Below, one piece after another: positions 1 to 7,711 of a DNA stretch of 64,000 nucleotides; within the stretch, counting starts at the first letter, position 1; the number at the start of each line of letters is the position of its first letter. The notes beneath the pieces were generated by a model, which saw only the letters and a list, made by a program, of their open reading frames with translations, did no database searches and was not told the origin of the DNA. The stretch is from Nemertoderma westbladi (lineage: Eukaryota; Xenacoelomorpha; Nemertodermatida; Nemertodermatidae): assembly GCA_032718475.1 (NCBI GenBank), contig JAUCBJ010009105.1:1-64000 (forward strand). Direction: 5' to 3'. A program made the translations under genes and the position numbers.

Positions 1-47
1 CTGGTTAATTCAGGTAATTCAAATCAAACCAAACCGTAAAGTAAATA
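1..47. other. AT-rich flank, no gene seen
   Basis: Short AT-rich sequence before the foldback element. No coding potential or recognisable motif is visible. Confidence 0.5.
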
Positions 48-223
48 AAACCCTGATTAAAACTGCCAGTAACCCTAACCCTAAGTCAAGAGGCTCTAAT
101 ATACGAAAATTTTGTGGAAATTTTAAATTTGGACCATGGAATATCCGAAATATCCACAAAATGTCTTAGATTAGAGCCTCATGACTTAGGGTTAGGGTTA
201 CATGACAGTTTTAATTAGGGTTT
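48..223. mobile_element. Foldback / MITE-like inverted repeat carrying telomere-like motifs
   Basis: Left arm 48-103 and right arm 168-223 are near-perfect reverse complements of about 55 bp, differing at a few positions. The arms include AACCCTAACCCTAAG on the left and CTTAGGGTTAGGGTT on the right. The inner part (104-167) is also weakly self-complementary (TTTTGTGGA against TCCACAAAA), so nearly the whole 176 bp can fold into one hairpin. There is no ORF. This is the shape of a non-autonomous foldback or MITE element. I could not identify a clear target-site duplication, and the superfamily is unknown. Confidence 0.7.
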
Positions 224-266
224 CGGGCCGCCATTTCACTTTGAGTTAGGGTTTCGGACCGCCACT
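215..266. repeat. Short direct repeat (TTAGGGTTTCGG-CCGCCA)
   Basis: Two roughly 20-bp copies sharing TTAGGGTTTCGG and CCGCCA start near 215 and 246. The first overlaps the end of the foldback element, so this may be local slippage at its edge. Confidence 0.5.
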
Positions 267-825
267 CTCGAAAATCTGGGGTGAAAATGCTATGGGGGGG
301 GGGGGGAGCATTTGGCGCTCGGCGAAAATGCGCGGGGGGGCATTCCGCGCGCGGTCGGGGGGATGCATTTACACCGTGTTAACCTTTTCGAGGCCCCTAG
401 ACTATTCTCAACTGTTGACATCCCCGCCCCTAGGTGGTACTCAAATTTTGACAAAAATTGCTATGTTTCTTCGTGATTAAGTATTGCATTTTTTAAGTTT
501 TGTTTAAAATTCTCACCAATATGCAGTGTATTATAAAATGGTTTGGCCAGAAGGATATAACAGAAGAATGCAAACGCCAGCAAAGCGAGCGAAAACTTTC
601 AACGAACCTATTTAAACTTTTTGGATATAAAATGAAAGTTAGTTGCCGAGTGGGGCGGGCCTTTTAAGGCAAACTTTTGAATTTCTCACCCTCTCATCGG
701 TTATTTAAAATTTTGGTGTCCCCTAGAGTCAGAGGGCCAATAGGATGCAGCCGGGGACGCAGCAAACTTCGCCCGCGAGCAATCGTCGCCCGGAACAATC
801 TTCGCCCTCAAAATGATTATTAAAA
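224..825. other. Non-coding flank with a G-rich patch
   Basis: No convincing gene. It contains an uninterrupted run of 13 G (294-306) and a G/C-rich stretch to about 362. Short ORFs here have no recognisable product and look like chance. Confidence 0.5.
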
Positions 826-905
826 ACCTCGTTTATTGTTTTGGTTAGAAAAATTCGTCTCAGTAACCTAACGTGTCTGTAACCTGCTCCTTTCCCCCAA
901 TCGGG
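826..905 (-). repeat. Dispersed repeat family, copy 3 (partial, inverted)
   Basis: Read on the minus strand, this stretch contains AAAGGAGCAGGTTACAG followed by a CACGTTA-like element and an AACCAAA/CAATAAAC segment. The same blocks occur in the same order in the plus-strand copies near 2516 and 8414. Similarity fades beyond this core. The family is not identified. Confidence 0.55.
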
Positions 906-1117
906 CGAAGGTTGGTCCCGGGAGAACGTTGGACGCGGTCCAAGATTGCACCCAACCCCTTTTAAGCCTAGGAATTAAAGCGGCCCTGCCTGTGAGCAGC
1001 TGATATTGTAACTCAAGTATTGTTTGTGTGCTAGTTAGTGAAAAACAAAGATGCAATGTTAAAGCACAGCTTTGACTGCCTGTTCAATTGAAGTGGATTA
1101 AATAGAAAGGCGAGGGT

Positions 1118-1200
1118 CAGGGGAGTGTGGCTGAACCTATTAGCGCTACTGAAGATGCCTGATAGGCCGACACGTACGTATAGCGCTGGTTCAACCCCTG
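1118..1200 (+). ncRNA. Hammerhead-ribozyme-like motif, probably a relic
   Basis: A type I hammerhead architecture can be traced. Stem I is built from 1118-1123/1195-1200, 1132-1137/1188-1193 and 1142-1148/1181-1187, with internal loops between them. The first core strand CTGAAGA (1149-1155) starts directly after stem I and fits the CUGANGA consensus. A small stem II follows (GCC 1157-1159 with GGC 1165-1167), then GACA (1169-1172) where GAAA is expected. A very short stem III (ACG/CGT) and the triplet GTA before 1181 give a putative cleavage site after 1180. Deviations are A14 to C, a mismatch at the base of stem II, and a 2-nt stem III loop, so activity is doubtful. Such ribozymes are known in Penelope-like elements, retrozymes and schistosome SINEs. 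A T6 run follows at 1217-1222. Confidence 0.45.
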
Positions 1201-1222
1201 GTGACGCGCTTTCTCATTTTTT

Positions 1223-1551
1223 CTATTTCTGAACAACTTATTACAACATCATTTTTTAAAGTTGCATTAACAGCTCAACTACAATTCATTAATTTTTTAA
1301 TATGAAAGTTCGCACAGATACAACTCGTGGTGATAGTATGGTGTTTAAATGACATCGCATTTTGATCGCACTTTGACAGCGCTGTCACCGCGTTTTCATA
1401 GCGCTGTAATCGAAAACCAAAACGCTGTGATTATATGATTATATTCATATTTTATTGCAATATACTCACATTTTCATAGCATTGATTACATTATATTAGA
1501 TGAGCCTGCACATTACACCACCAACCCCCTCCGACATCACAGTCCCTTTTC
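1223..1551. other. Non-coding AT-rich sequence
   Basis: No gene is seen. There is a loose cluster of GCGCTGT / TAGCGCTG-like words between 1376 and 1430, resembling the stem of the ribozyme-like motif upstream, possibly debris of the same element. Confidence 0.4.
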
Positions 1552-1691
1552 ACAGCTCTTACTATAGTCTTACTATACTAATAGGGAGTTGTGGCGGTGC
1601 AATTTTGTTGACAAGCCGGCACAGCATTCTTAAAAATGCAGCTGCAATGCAGCATGCCGATCCTAGTAGTACTAGTAGTACAGCTCTTACT
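1552..1691 (+). mobile_element. 5'-truncated RTE-type LINE tail flanked by a 12-bp target duplication
   Basis: Bases from about 1581 to 1670 match the last 90 or so bases of the full-length LINE (6733-6819) with one substitution in the shared core. The copy includes the C-terminal codons, stop, 3' UTR and a trinucleotide tail (CTAGTAGTACTAGTAGT). ACAGCTCTTACT occurs at 1552-1563 and again at 1680-1691, a 12-bp target-site duplication. About 17 bases between the left duplication and the LINE sequence have no match in the full element and look like 5'-junction filler, which is common in truncated LINE insertions. It shows that this family was mobilised by target-primed reverse transcription. 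Confidence 0.88.
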
Positions 1692-2476
1692 TTAGGTTAC
1701 GTCCCGAAACATACATTAATATTCGATCCGTCAAATTAATGTCTTTCCTTGACAGATTAAAGGATAATAACATTATACATTAAAATACGCTAAATTTAAA
1801 TTTCCCTGTTTAATCATTCCTGCTTGGTTAGTGTTATCTGAGTGGCTTGCCAATCTACCTGGCCTACACTATTACAACTGTCATTGTGCTTTCTAAATCG
1901 CGTTCCAATTTTATCCAAATGCATTGCCGTCAACGGTAGAGTGTACCAGAGAGTGTACCGCATAGACGGCCATGACAATACACCCTTTCTTAACGTCATA
2001 CCAATTATAGTTTCCAAATGGCGTTCCAATTTTATTTTAGCGAGTGGATTGCGGGAAACTGCGCGCGTGCGCGTTCCTTTAAGTATCTGTCACTTGAATC
2101 AAATATAATACATTTCCAATATTACTATTCTAGAAATGTTCCTGTTGCAAAGAACTGGTAACGTCAACTAAGACATTAACATTTAGAAAGTGTTACAACG
2201 GGAATTACAACCAGGTCGTTGGAGTTGAATACGAAATGATCGTGGAAGAAGCATCTATATGTGGATGTAAAAGTTGCCAATGATAACAACTACTGTTACT
2301 ATAACAACTACTGTTACTGTACTACTGTAGGCTATGGACTGTAAAGTCGAATCCTTAAAGCAAACTGCTACATCAGTACTATTTAAATTTCAAAATAATT
2401 ATATTGATACCGATAGTATAGGCCAACTTATTTGAGACAGGTATTGAAAAATATCACAAATAACATTACAATCACC
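1692..2476. other. Non-coding flank
   Basis: No gene is recognised. GTTCCAATTTTAT occurs near 1902 and 2023 as a short direct repeat. A 20-21-bp tandem duplication (AACAACTACTGTTACT) lies at about 2284-2325. Overlapping short ORFs on both strands (1814-2108) have no recognisable product. Confidence 0.45.
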
Positions 2477-2670
2477 AATTAATTTCTCGCTTAAATGTTA
2501 AATTATCAATTAATGTAAAGGAGCAGGTTAAAGTGCCCCATGTTATTCTATCCAAAACAACAAACGAAACTCAAGAGCACAGGTTGCAGTTTTCTGTATT
2601 CGAGTAAACAGTTGATATTTGGTTCGATTTGCCCTTGGGAGTGATGAATTTTGATTCAGTCAAGAGTTGG
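2477..2670 (+). repeat. Dispersed repeat family, copy 1
   Basis: Aligns with 8375-8570 over about 190 bp. Shared blocks include AATTAAT, CAATGTTAAATT-like sequence, AAAGGAGCAGGTTA, a CAGGTT.CAGTTTT block, and GATGAATTTT followed by a CAGTC/CGTCC word. It is not coding. A third, inverted partial copy lies at 826-905. It is probably an old non-autonomous transposon or SINE of unknown type. Confidence 0.6.
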
Positions 2671-3019
2671 AGGGTGGCCGAATATTGGTCTAAGTCGTAG
2701 GTAGGGGGTGGGGGTGGGTGGCTTGGCTTTGGAAAGAGTCAGGTCCATCTGTGTTTTTTCTTGATGACTTGTGTGGGTTCTACTTCAGGATAGGCCTGTA
2801 GTAGAAGCAGTGCAGTGGCATTAATAATATTGCTCCGTAAAAGAGGAACAATTTAATGCATCAGAGAAGCCTTGTTCGACAGTCTGTGGGGTTGGGTAGA
2901 CTTGTTGACGAGCGAGAGGATATTAGGTCCACCAATCAACATTACTATACTAGTAGTTCAATCTCTACAGTAGGGCCTAGTTCAACTCAAACATGTATTT
3001 CGCACCTTACTGCTGCGAC
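2671..3019. other. Non-coding flank with a G-tract cluster
   Basis: Contains GGGGGTGGGGGTGGGTGG at 2704-2721, which could form a G-quadruplex. The rest has no recognisable gene. The small ORF at 2856-3059 has no family resemblance and runs across the LINE insertion junction. Confidence 0.45.
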
Positions 3020-3030
3020 GTGTACATATC

Positions 3031-3448
3031 AGGTCAGGTCAGGTATTCTAGGTCATTGATCAAGAAAACTTGCCACCTCCATGCAGCATAAAGGAGGTGC
3101 CACCTGTAGCTGCATAGACCCTCTTACTAGGGCAAATATGGTCCTGTAACTAGGACCCCCTTCGTTCTGGGATAAGGACGCCCTTGGTCCTGGATTAAGG
3201 ACCCATATACTTGGCTGCAGGGGTATATGGCCTGACCAGGCAGATGGTGATCTACCAATGGCTGGTCAGGAGTGGAGTGTTCTCATGTCCACTCTGAGAG
3301 CACTTCACTGCGACCTGCACCTGGTAGCAAGGGTACAGGGCATGACCCAGCAGATGAGCTGTAACAGCAAATGGTGGGTCAAGTGCGCCAGAGTAGATAT
3401 GGGTGATGGGCCTCATATCTGACTCCATTGCGACACCCACCCTGTGGA
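3031..3448 (+). promoter_or_regulatory. LINE 5' UTR with a degenerate 110-120 bp duplication
   Basis: Lies between the left target duplication and the first in-frame ATG. It starts with AGGTCAGGTCAGGT. Blocks near 3211-3320 and 3321-3440 align imperfectly with each other: GCAGGGGTATATGGCCTGACC against GCAAGGGTACAGGGCATGACC-like words, and CACTGCGACCTGCAC against CATTGCGACACCCAC. The internal promoter of a LINE should lie here. The duplication resembles monomer-type 5' UTRs, but promoter function is inference. Confidence 0.5.
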
Positions 3449-6400
3449 ATGGCAAACCAGGGTGTGGTATTTGCCCCGAGAGCTGACTCGGCAAAAAAGC
3501 ACCCCCCAACCCCCACTATGGATTACATTAGCAATGCGGAGGTCCGGCCACTAGAGGCCAGTGGAATTACCGGACACAATCGGCCGCACAGGCGTCAGTT
3601 AACTCCTGACCGGCTGCCTGTCTCACCCCCTACTGGAGAGAGAGCAGCCAACAATTCTTTGAGTCCCTTTCCTGATGACCTTTCTGGCCCAAACCCTGGG
3701 TCGCCAGGAAGGCCAGATTGTGATGGGGAGAGGGATTCTGGAGTTGGAGGCTACTCTCATGTTCCACCCCGACCAACAAAGCCATTGGTGAATCTGAGGC
3801 AAGTCACAAGACTAGCCTCAGTAAACACCCTAACACTCGGATCCCCAATGCGACAAGGTGAGCTGACTGCCTTGGCAGATAAGCTTTCTCTTAGCGCAGT
3901 GGGTGTTCAAGAGCACCGAATGCAGACTGGACAGACTGATGAGGTTCTGATTAAGGACATGGGGGGCGGTTGGCGACTCGCCCTCGCGTCAGCAGATGAT
4001 AGTGGCAATGGTGGAATTGGTCTATTGATGAATCCAACTGCACATGCAGCATTGGACAAAATAGACCAAATCTCTAACCGCATCATCCGTTGCCACTTCT
4101 CATGTTCTGGAAGACTGGCTAAGAAGTTTCCTAAGGTGGTTCTGATTGTGTGCTACTCTCCAACTAGTGTTGCCCCTGTAGAGGAGGTGGAAAATTTCTA
4201 CCACAATCTACAAGCAGCTACTGATGGAGTGGATCAGCATGCATTCTTAACATTCCTGGGAGACTTTAATGCAAGTCTGCATCAATCACCTACATCGCCC
4301 TGGGTCTATAGCAATAGTGTTAACCGAAATTCCGTCCATCTTCAGGATTTTATCTCTGGAAATGGATTGTTTTCGGCTGGAACCCAGTTCAAGATGCGAA
4401 CTGGAAAGCTATGGACTCATAGTGGACCCAGTGGTCACAAGTCCCAGATAGACCATATTCTGTTTCGTAGGAAATACAGGAGCTCTATACAAGACTGTAA
4501 TGCATTTACACTTCGACCCTTCTCCAGTGATCACCGCCTTATTGTGGCCAATGTAAGACTTAGTCTGCGTGCTAGCAGAACAACGAAATCTTCCTTGCCG
4601 CGGCATGACTGGTCCTCTCTGTTGCAACAGCCAAGTGTGAGATCCAGCTTCACATTACAGCTGAGCAACAGGTATGAGGCTCTTGCCTCTGAGGCAGCAG
4701 ATCACTGTGAGGGCTATACTGCCTTTACAGAAGCAGTTAAGTTAGCAGCTGCAGAAACAGTTCCTGTATACCCTCGAAACAGGAAAAGGGCCCCCTGGAC
4801 TGACACCAAAATGCAGAAGTGCCGAAATGACCTTCATAAGGCACAGAAAGAGTCCCGGCTCAAACAGACTACAGCGGCCAAGAATGCAGTTAAGGCTGCA
4901 TCTAGGTCCCTGAACAGGCAGTACTCTGCTAATCTACAGGAGCTAATAAACCAACAGGTTGATGCCATCAATGATGCTGACGACAGCAGGCAATCATCCC
5001 AGGCATGGAAATCGATCAATCTGCTTACTGGGCGGAAAAGCCAACCAACCACCAAGGTTAAGGCTGAATCACCAGTCGATCGCCTCAATGGTTGGAAAGC
5101 CCACTTTGAAAAGCTCCTCAATAATGACAAGGTATTGCCTGATAACTTTATAGAAGTAAAAGTGTCTGAGTCTGTACTCCCAGATATTCCCATTGGCGAT
5201 ATCTCCTTTGCAGAAGTGAAGGCTGCTGCAAAGAGCATTAAGACCAATCGTGTCAGTGGAGTAGATGGTGTTCCCCCTGAGGTCTTTAAAATACCTGAGT
5301 GTTTAAAGCTTATCTATCCCATCATAGTAGACATGTACCGAACAACAAGAGTCCCACAAGAAATGAAAACAAATAAGTTGGTGCCAGTTCCCAAGAAGGG
5401 CAACCTAACACTCTATGGTTCTTTTCGGGGAATCTCAATGATCTCGATTGCTGCAAAGCTATACAATAGGATTCTATTAAATCGCATCAGGGATCCCATT
5501 GAGAGACTGCTCCGTGGAAATCAGAATGGGTTCCGTAAAGGTCGTGGGACCATGGAGCCCATTTTGGCACTTAGAAGGATAATTGAAGAGTTATCAAAAA
5601 AGAAAGACAGGCATCTGGCTGTTATCTTTGTTGACTTCTTCAAGGCCTTTGATTCAGTCTCTCGCTCACGTATGTTCAGCATACTTTCATTATATGGGAT
5701 TCCTGATGAAATTATTGCAGCAATCAGATCAGTATGCGATGGTTCGACAACATTTGTGTCTATTGTTGACGGTGAACAAGTGGGACTTCTTCGAGTTAAC
5801 CAAAAGACCAACACTAGAACACTAGTAGTAACCTGTTCTAGTGAGTTGAGACTCCCTCTAGTTATTCGGAGAGTAGTCCTCATATAAGTCATCAGGAAAT
5901 TGTAGATCAGTTGCTTAGCTCTGGCTTATGATGGGGTGATGATAACTCCACCTACTGGCTCCAGAAGTCGAGGAAATCCTGCCAAGTACCTAACTGATCT
6001 AGACTTTGCTGATGACTTAGGAGTACTCTCAGAATCATTAGAGGGAGCCCAACGGCTCCTTAGCTCATTAGAACATGCTGCTTCTAGTGTTGGTCTTTTT
6101 ATTAACTCCAGAAAGACCAAAATTCTGACAGTTAACTTTGAAAGTCCTCAGCAAGTCTCTGATCGGATGAGCATAAGCTCAAAGGATGGTATGTTTGAGC
6201 ATGTGGACGACTTCTGTTACCTGGGATCATGGACCCGGAAGTCAGGTGAGGACCTTCGAATACGTAAGGGAAAGGCATGGGCTGCCTTGAATAGGCTTTC
6301 CAGGATTTGGAAGGATCCGAGAATTAATCGGAAACTTAAGGTCCGATTATTTAGAGCAGCAGTAGTTCCAGTACTCCTCTACGGGAGTCCATGCTGGGCT

Positions 6401-6784
6401 CTAACTGCTGAGGACACCAAATCTCTGGATGGCACATTCACAAGAATGCTACGCCGGGTACATTGTGTCAAGTACAATGCACACATCTCCAACCAGACAC
6501 TATATAACATTGGAGGTGTCTCATTGGTTCCCCCAAGCTTGACACTAGAACAAAATCGCCTCCGCTTTGCAGGACATTGCTTTCGCCGTGAGGACCAGCC
6601 AGTGCATAATCTTGTACTTTGGCAGCCTCATGGAGTGAATAAGCATGGTGGACAGCCCATGACTTTCTTGAGACGCATCTTAAAGGACACTGGCCTTAAA
6701 GATGCGGATGATCTAGCAAATGTCATGGGTGATAGGGAGTTGTGGCGTTGCAATTTTGTTGACAAGCCGGCACAGCATTCTTAA
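3449..6784 (+). pseudogene. RTE-type LINE polyprotein (APE endonuclease + reverse transcriptase), interrupted
   Basis: The frame opens at ATG 3449 (an earlier TTG at 3428 is less likely). An N-terminal extension of about 120 residues comes first. The endonuclease shows GVQEHRM (Glu at 3910), LGDFNASL (Asp at 4262), QIDHIL and SDHRLIVANV (His at 4532), the usual metal-binding and catalytic positions. A Lys/Arg-rich linker leads to the reverse transcriptase: SGVDGVPPEVFK, FVDFFKAFDSV (first catalytic Asp at 5633) and TDLDFADDL (second Asp pair at 6011 and 6014). A C-terminal domain with YLGSWT and VLLYGSPCWAL ends at TAA 6782. In-frame stops at 5885 and 5903 interrupt it, and the block that normally carries the conserved QG motif between the two Asp boxes is missing. 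Both halves stay in the same frame. It cannot make an active RT. Confidence 0.9.
5786..6115. repeat. Inverted duplication inside the LINE reverse transcriptase
   Basis: Bases 5786-5911 are a diverged reverse complement of 5991-6115, the segment encoding the FADD box. Clear blocks are 18 identical bases (5802-5819 against 6082-6099), CTGATGACTTA, TAGAGGGAG, TAGAACA and AACTGATCTA. Small indels separate the blocks. Read on the minus strand, the inverted arm encodes TDLQFPDDL where the normal arm encodes TDLDFADDL. About 80 bp separate the arms. The arm sits exactly where the normal RT block between the two catalytic boxes should be. Confidence 0.85.
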
Positions 6785-6836
6785 AAATGCAGCTGCAATG
6801 CAGCATGCCGATCCTAGTAGTAGTAGTGTACATATC

Positions 6837-7148
6837 GACAGGGAGACCTTTCACAAACTCTTGAAGTAAAAGATTGAAAGCAAAAATAAAAATTCTGATT
6901 CAGTCAATATACGAAGAGACAGAAAAAACTTGGATAACGTCTGCCGCCTCAAGTAAAACTAAAGGTCCGGTCCGGTACTAACTGCTATCATCCATTCTGT
7001 AGGATCTGATCCACTATGACCGAATTTCAGTATTCAAATGCACTGCTGTACTACAGTACGAGGCCTACTGTGTTACAGTGTACAAGTACCGGTACCGGTA
7101 CTGTACAAATGGAAGATTGTTTGAGATAGTTGTACAGTAACTTTTAGT
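6837..7148. other. Non-coding flank with a perfect 18-bp palindrome
   Basis: No gene is seen. AGTACCGGTACCGGTACT (7085-7102) is a perfect palindrome, and related words (GTACTGTAC, CTGTACTACAGTAC) surround it. Otherwise unremarkable. Confidence 0.5.
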
Positions 7149-7270
7149 TTAAAAAATACTTTTTTAACTAATTTTCTGCAAAATTAGTTAAAAAATACTT
7201 TTTTTAACTAATTTTTTCACAAAATTAATTACAAAAATACTTTCTTAACTAATTTTCTGAAAATTAGTGA
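7149..7270. repeat. AT-rich ~42-bp tandem repeat with a long hairpin
   Basis: Three imperfect copies of a unit built around AAAATACTTTTTTAACTAATTTT. In the first copy, 7160-7175 and 7180-7195 form a perfect 16-bp stem with a CTGC loop. It lies downstream of the DRC2 stop on the minus strand. Confidence 0.65.
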
Positions 7271-7407
7271 AAAAAAGTTAGATCAATTAACTCAATTTTA
7301 AAAATATTAGTGAGAAAAAGAGCCTTTTTCAAATAAAATCGTGTGTAATCAACAAAACGTATTACGGAAATTACTATTCCTACATATTTTCGTAGTCCTC
7401 GTATTAG

Positions 7408-7413
7408 TTTATT
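7408..7413 (-). promoter_or_regulatory. Candidate polyadenylation signal (AATAAA) of DRC2
   Basis: TTTATT on the plus strand reads AATAAA on the minus strand, about 60 nt after the DRC2 stop codon. It is the nearest canonical signal and gives a short 3' UTR. Its use is inferred from position only. Confidence 0.5.
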
Positions 7414-7444
7414 AGTTTATATTATTTACAAATAGTGGAAAGGA

Positions 7445-7459
7445 GGGGGGGGGGGGGGG
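7445..7459 (-). repeat. C15 homopolymer in the DRC2 3' UTR
   Basis: Fifteen consecutive G on the plus strand give C15 in the transcript, starting 12 nt after the stop codon and before the candidate poly(A) signal. Length is likely polymorphic or a sequencing-error hotspot. Confidence 0.7.
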
Positions 7460-7471
7460 TTGGCATAGCGA

Positions 7472-7711
7472 CTATGAAGGCAGTAACCCAGACGAAGAAT
7501 TGTACTTGACAACGTGGGCGGCTTCAATGACGGTTACTGGTTGCCTAGCAACCCGAGAGTCCATGACCGGGATGGGCGGTAAAGGTACGTTTGTCTTCTG
7601 GTTGACCACGAAGAGAGGGTTGAACTGACTAAGAATCTCATCATTAACCGAAATTCCATCCAAGTATTGCTTTAACATGGAACGTAATCTCTGATTCTCT
7701 TCGTTAAGTAT
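7472..7711 (-). CDS. DRC2: DRC2 terminal coding exon
   Basis: Encodes 79 residues and the stop (TAG at 7474-7472). It starts after a TTTAG acceptor (7712-7716) with [19 protein letters not shown], then [17 protein letters not shown], a Pro-rich segment, and [10 protein letters not shown] near the end. The QYLDGISV and EAAHVV motifs are the C-terminal signature of the CCDC65 family. The last residues (NSSSGLLPS) are not conserved as far as I can tell. Confidence 0.92.
   Translation of the reverse strand: MLNEENQRLRSMLKQYLDGISVNDEILSQFNPLFVVNQKTNVPLPPIPVMDSRVARQPVTVIEAAHVVKYNSSSGLLPS

Larger units (their letters stand above)
3020..6836 (+). mobile_element. Full-length but defective RTE-type non-LTR retrotransposon with an 11-bp target duplication
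   Basis: The element body is about 3031-6825. GTGTACATATC occurs immediately before it (3020-3030) and immediately after its tail (6826-6836), an 11-bp target-site duplication. The layout is a 5' UTR of about 400 bp, a single ORF with an APE-type endonuclease followed by reverse transcriptase, a short 3' UTR, and a (TAG)n trinucleotide tail instead of poly(A). A single APE-RT ORF, no RNase H, and a microsatellite-like tail are typical of the RTE clade. The C-terminal region also resembles RTE/BovB proteins. It is disrupted in the RT (see the pseudogene entry). RTE-X or a related clade cannot be excluded without phylogeny. Confidence 0.88.

Noticed and set aside
71-200. Interstitial telomere or chromosome end
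   Set aside because: Only two to three TTAGGG-type units, in opposite orientations within the arms of a hairpin.
1118-1222. tRNA gene or tRNA-derived SINE (GGTTCAACCCC resembles a B box, TGGCTGAACC an A box, T6 terminator follows)
   Set aside because: No acceptor or anticodon arm can be folded. The same bases pair into stem I of a hammerhead-like structure in exact register, which explains more of the sequence. A Pol III element with a ribozyme remains possible.
4834-5247. 137-codon minus-strand ORF
   Set aside because: Shadow of the LINE polyprotein coding strand; no recognisable product.
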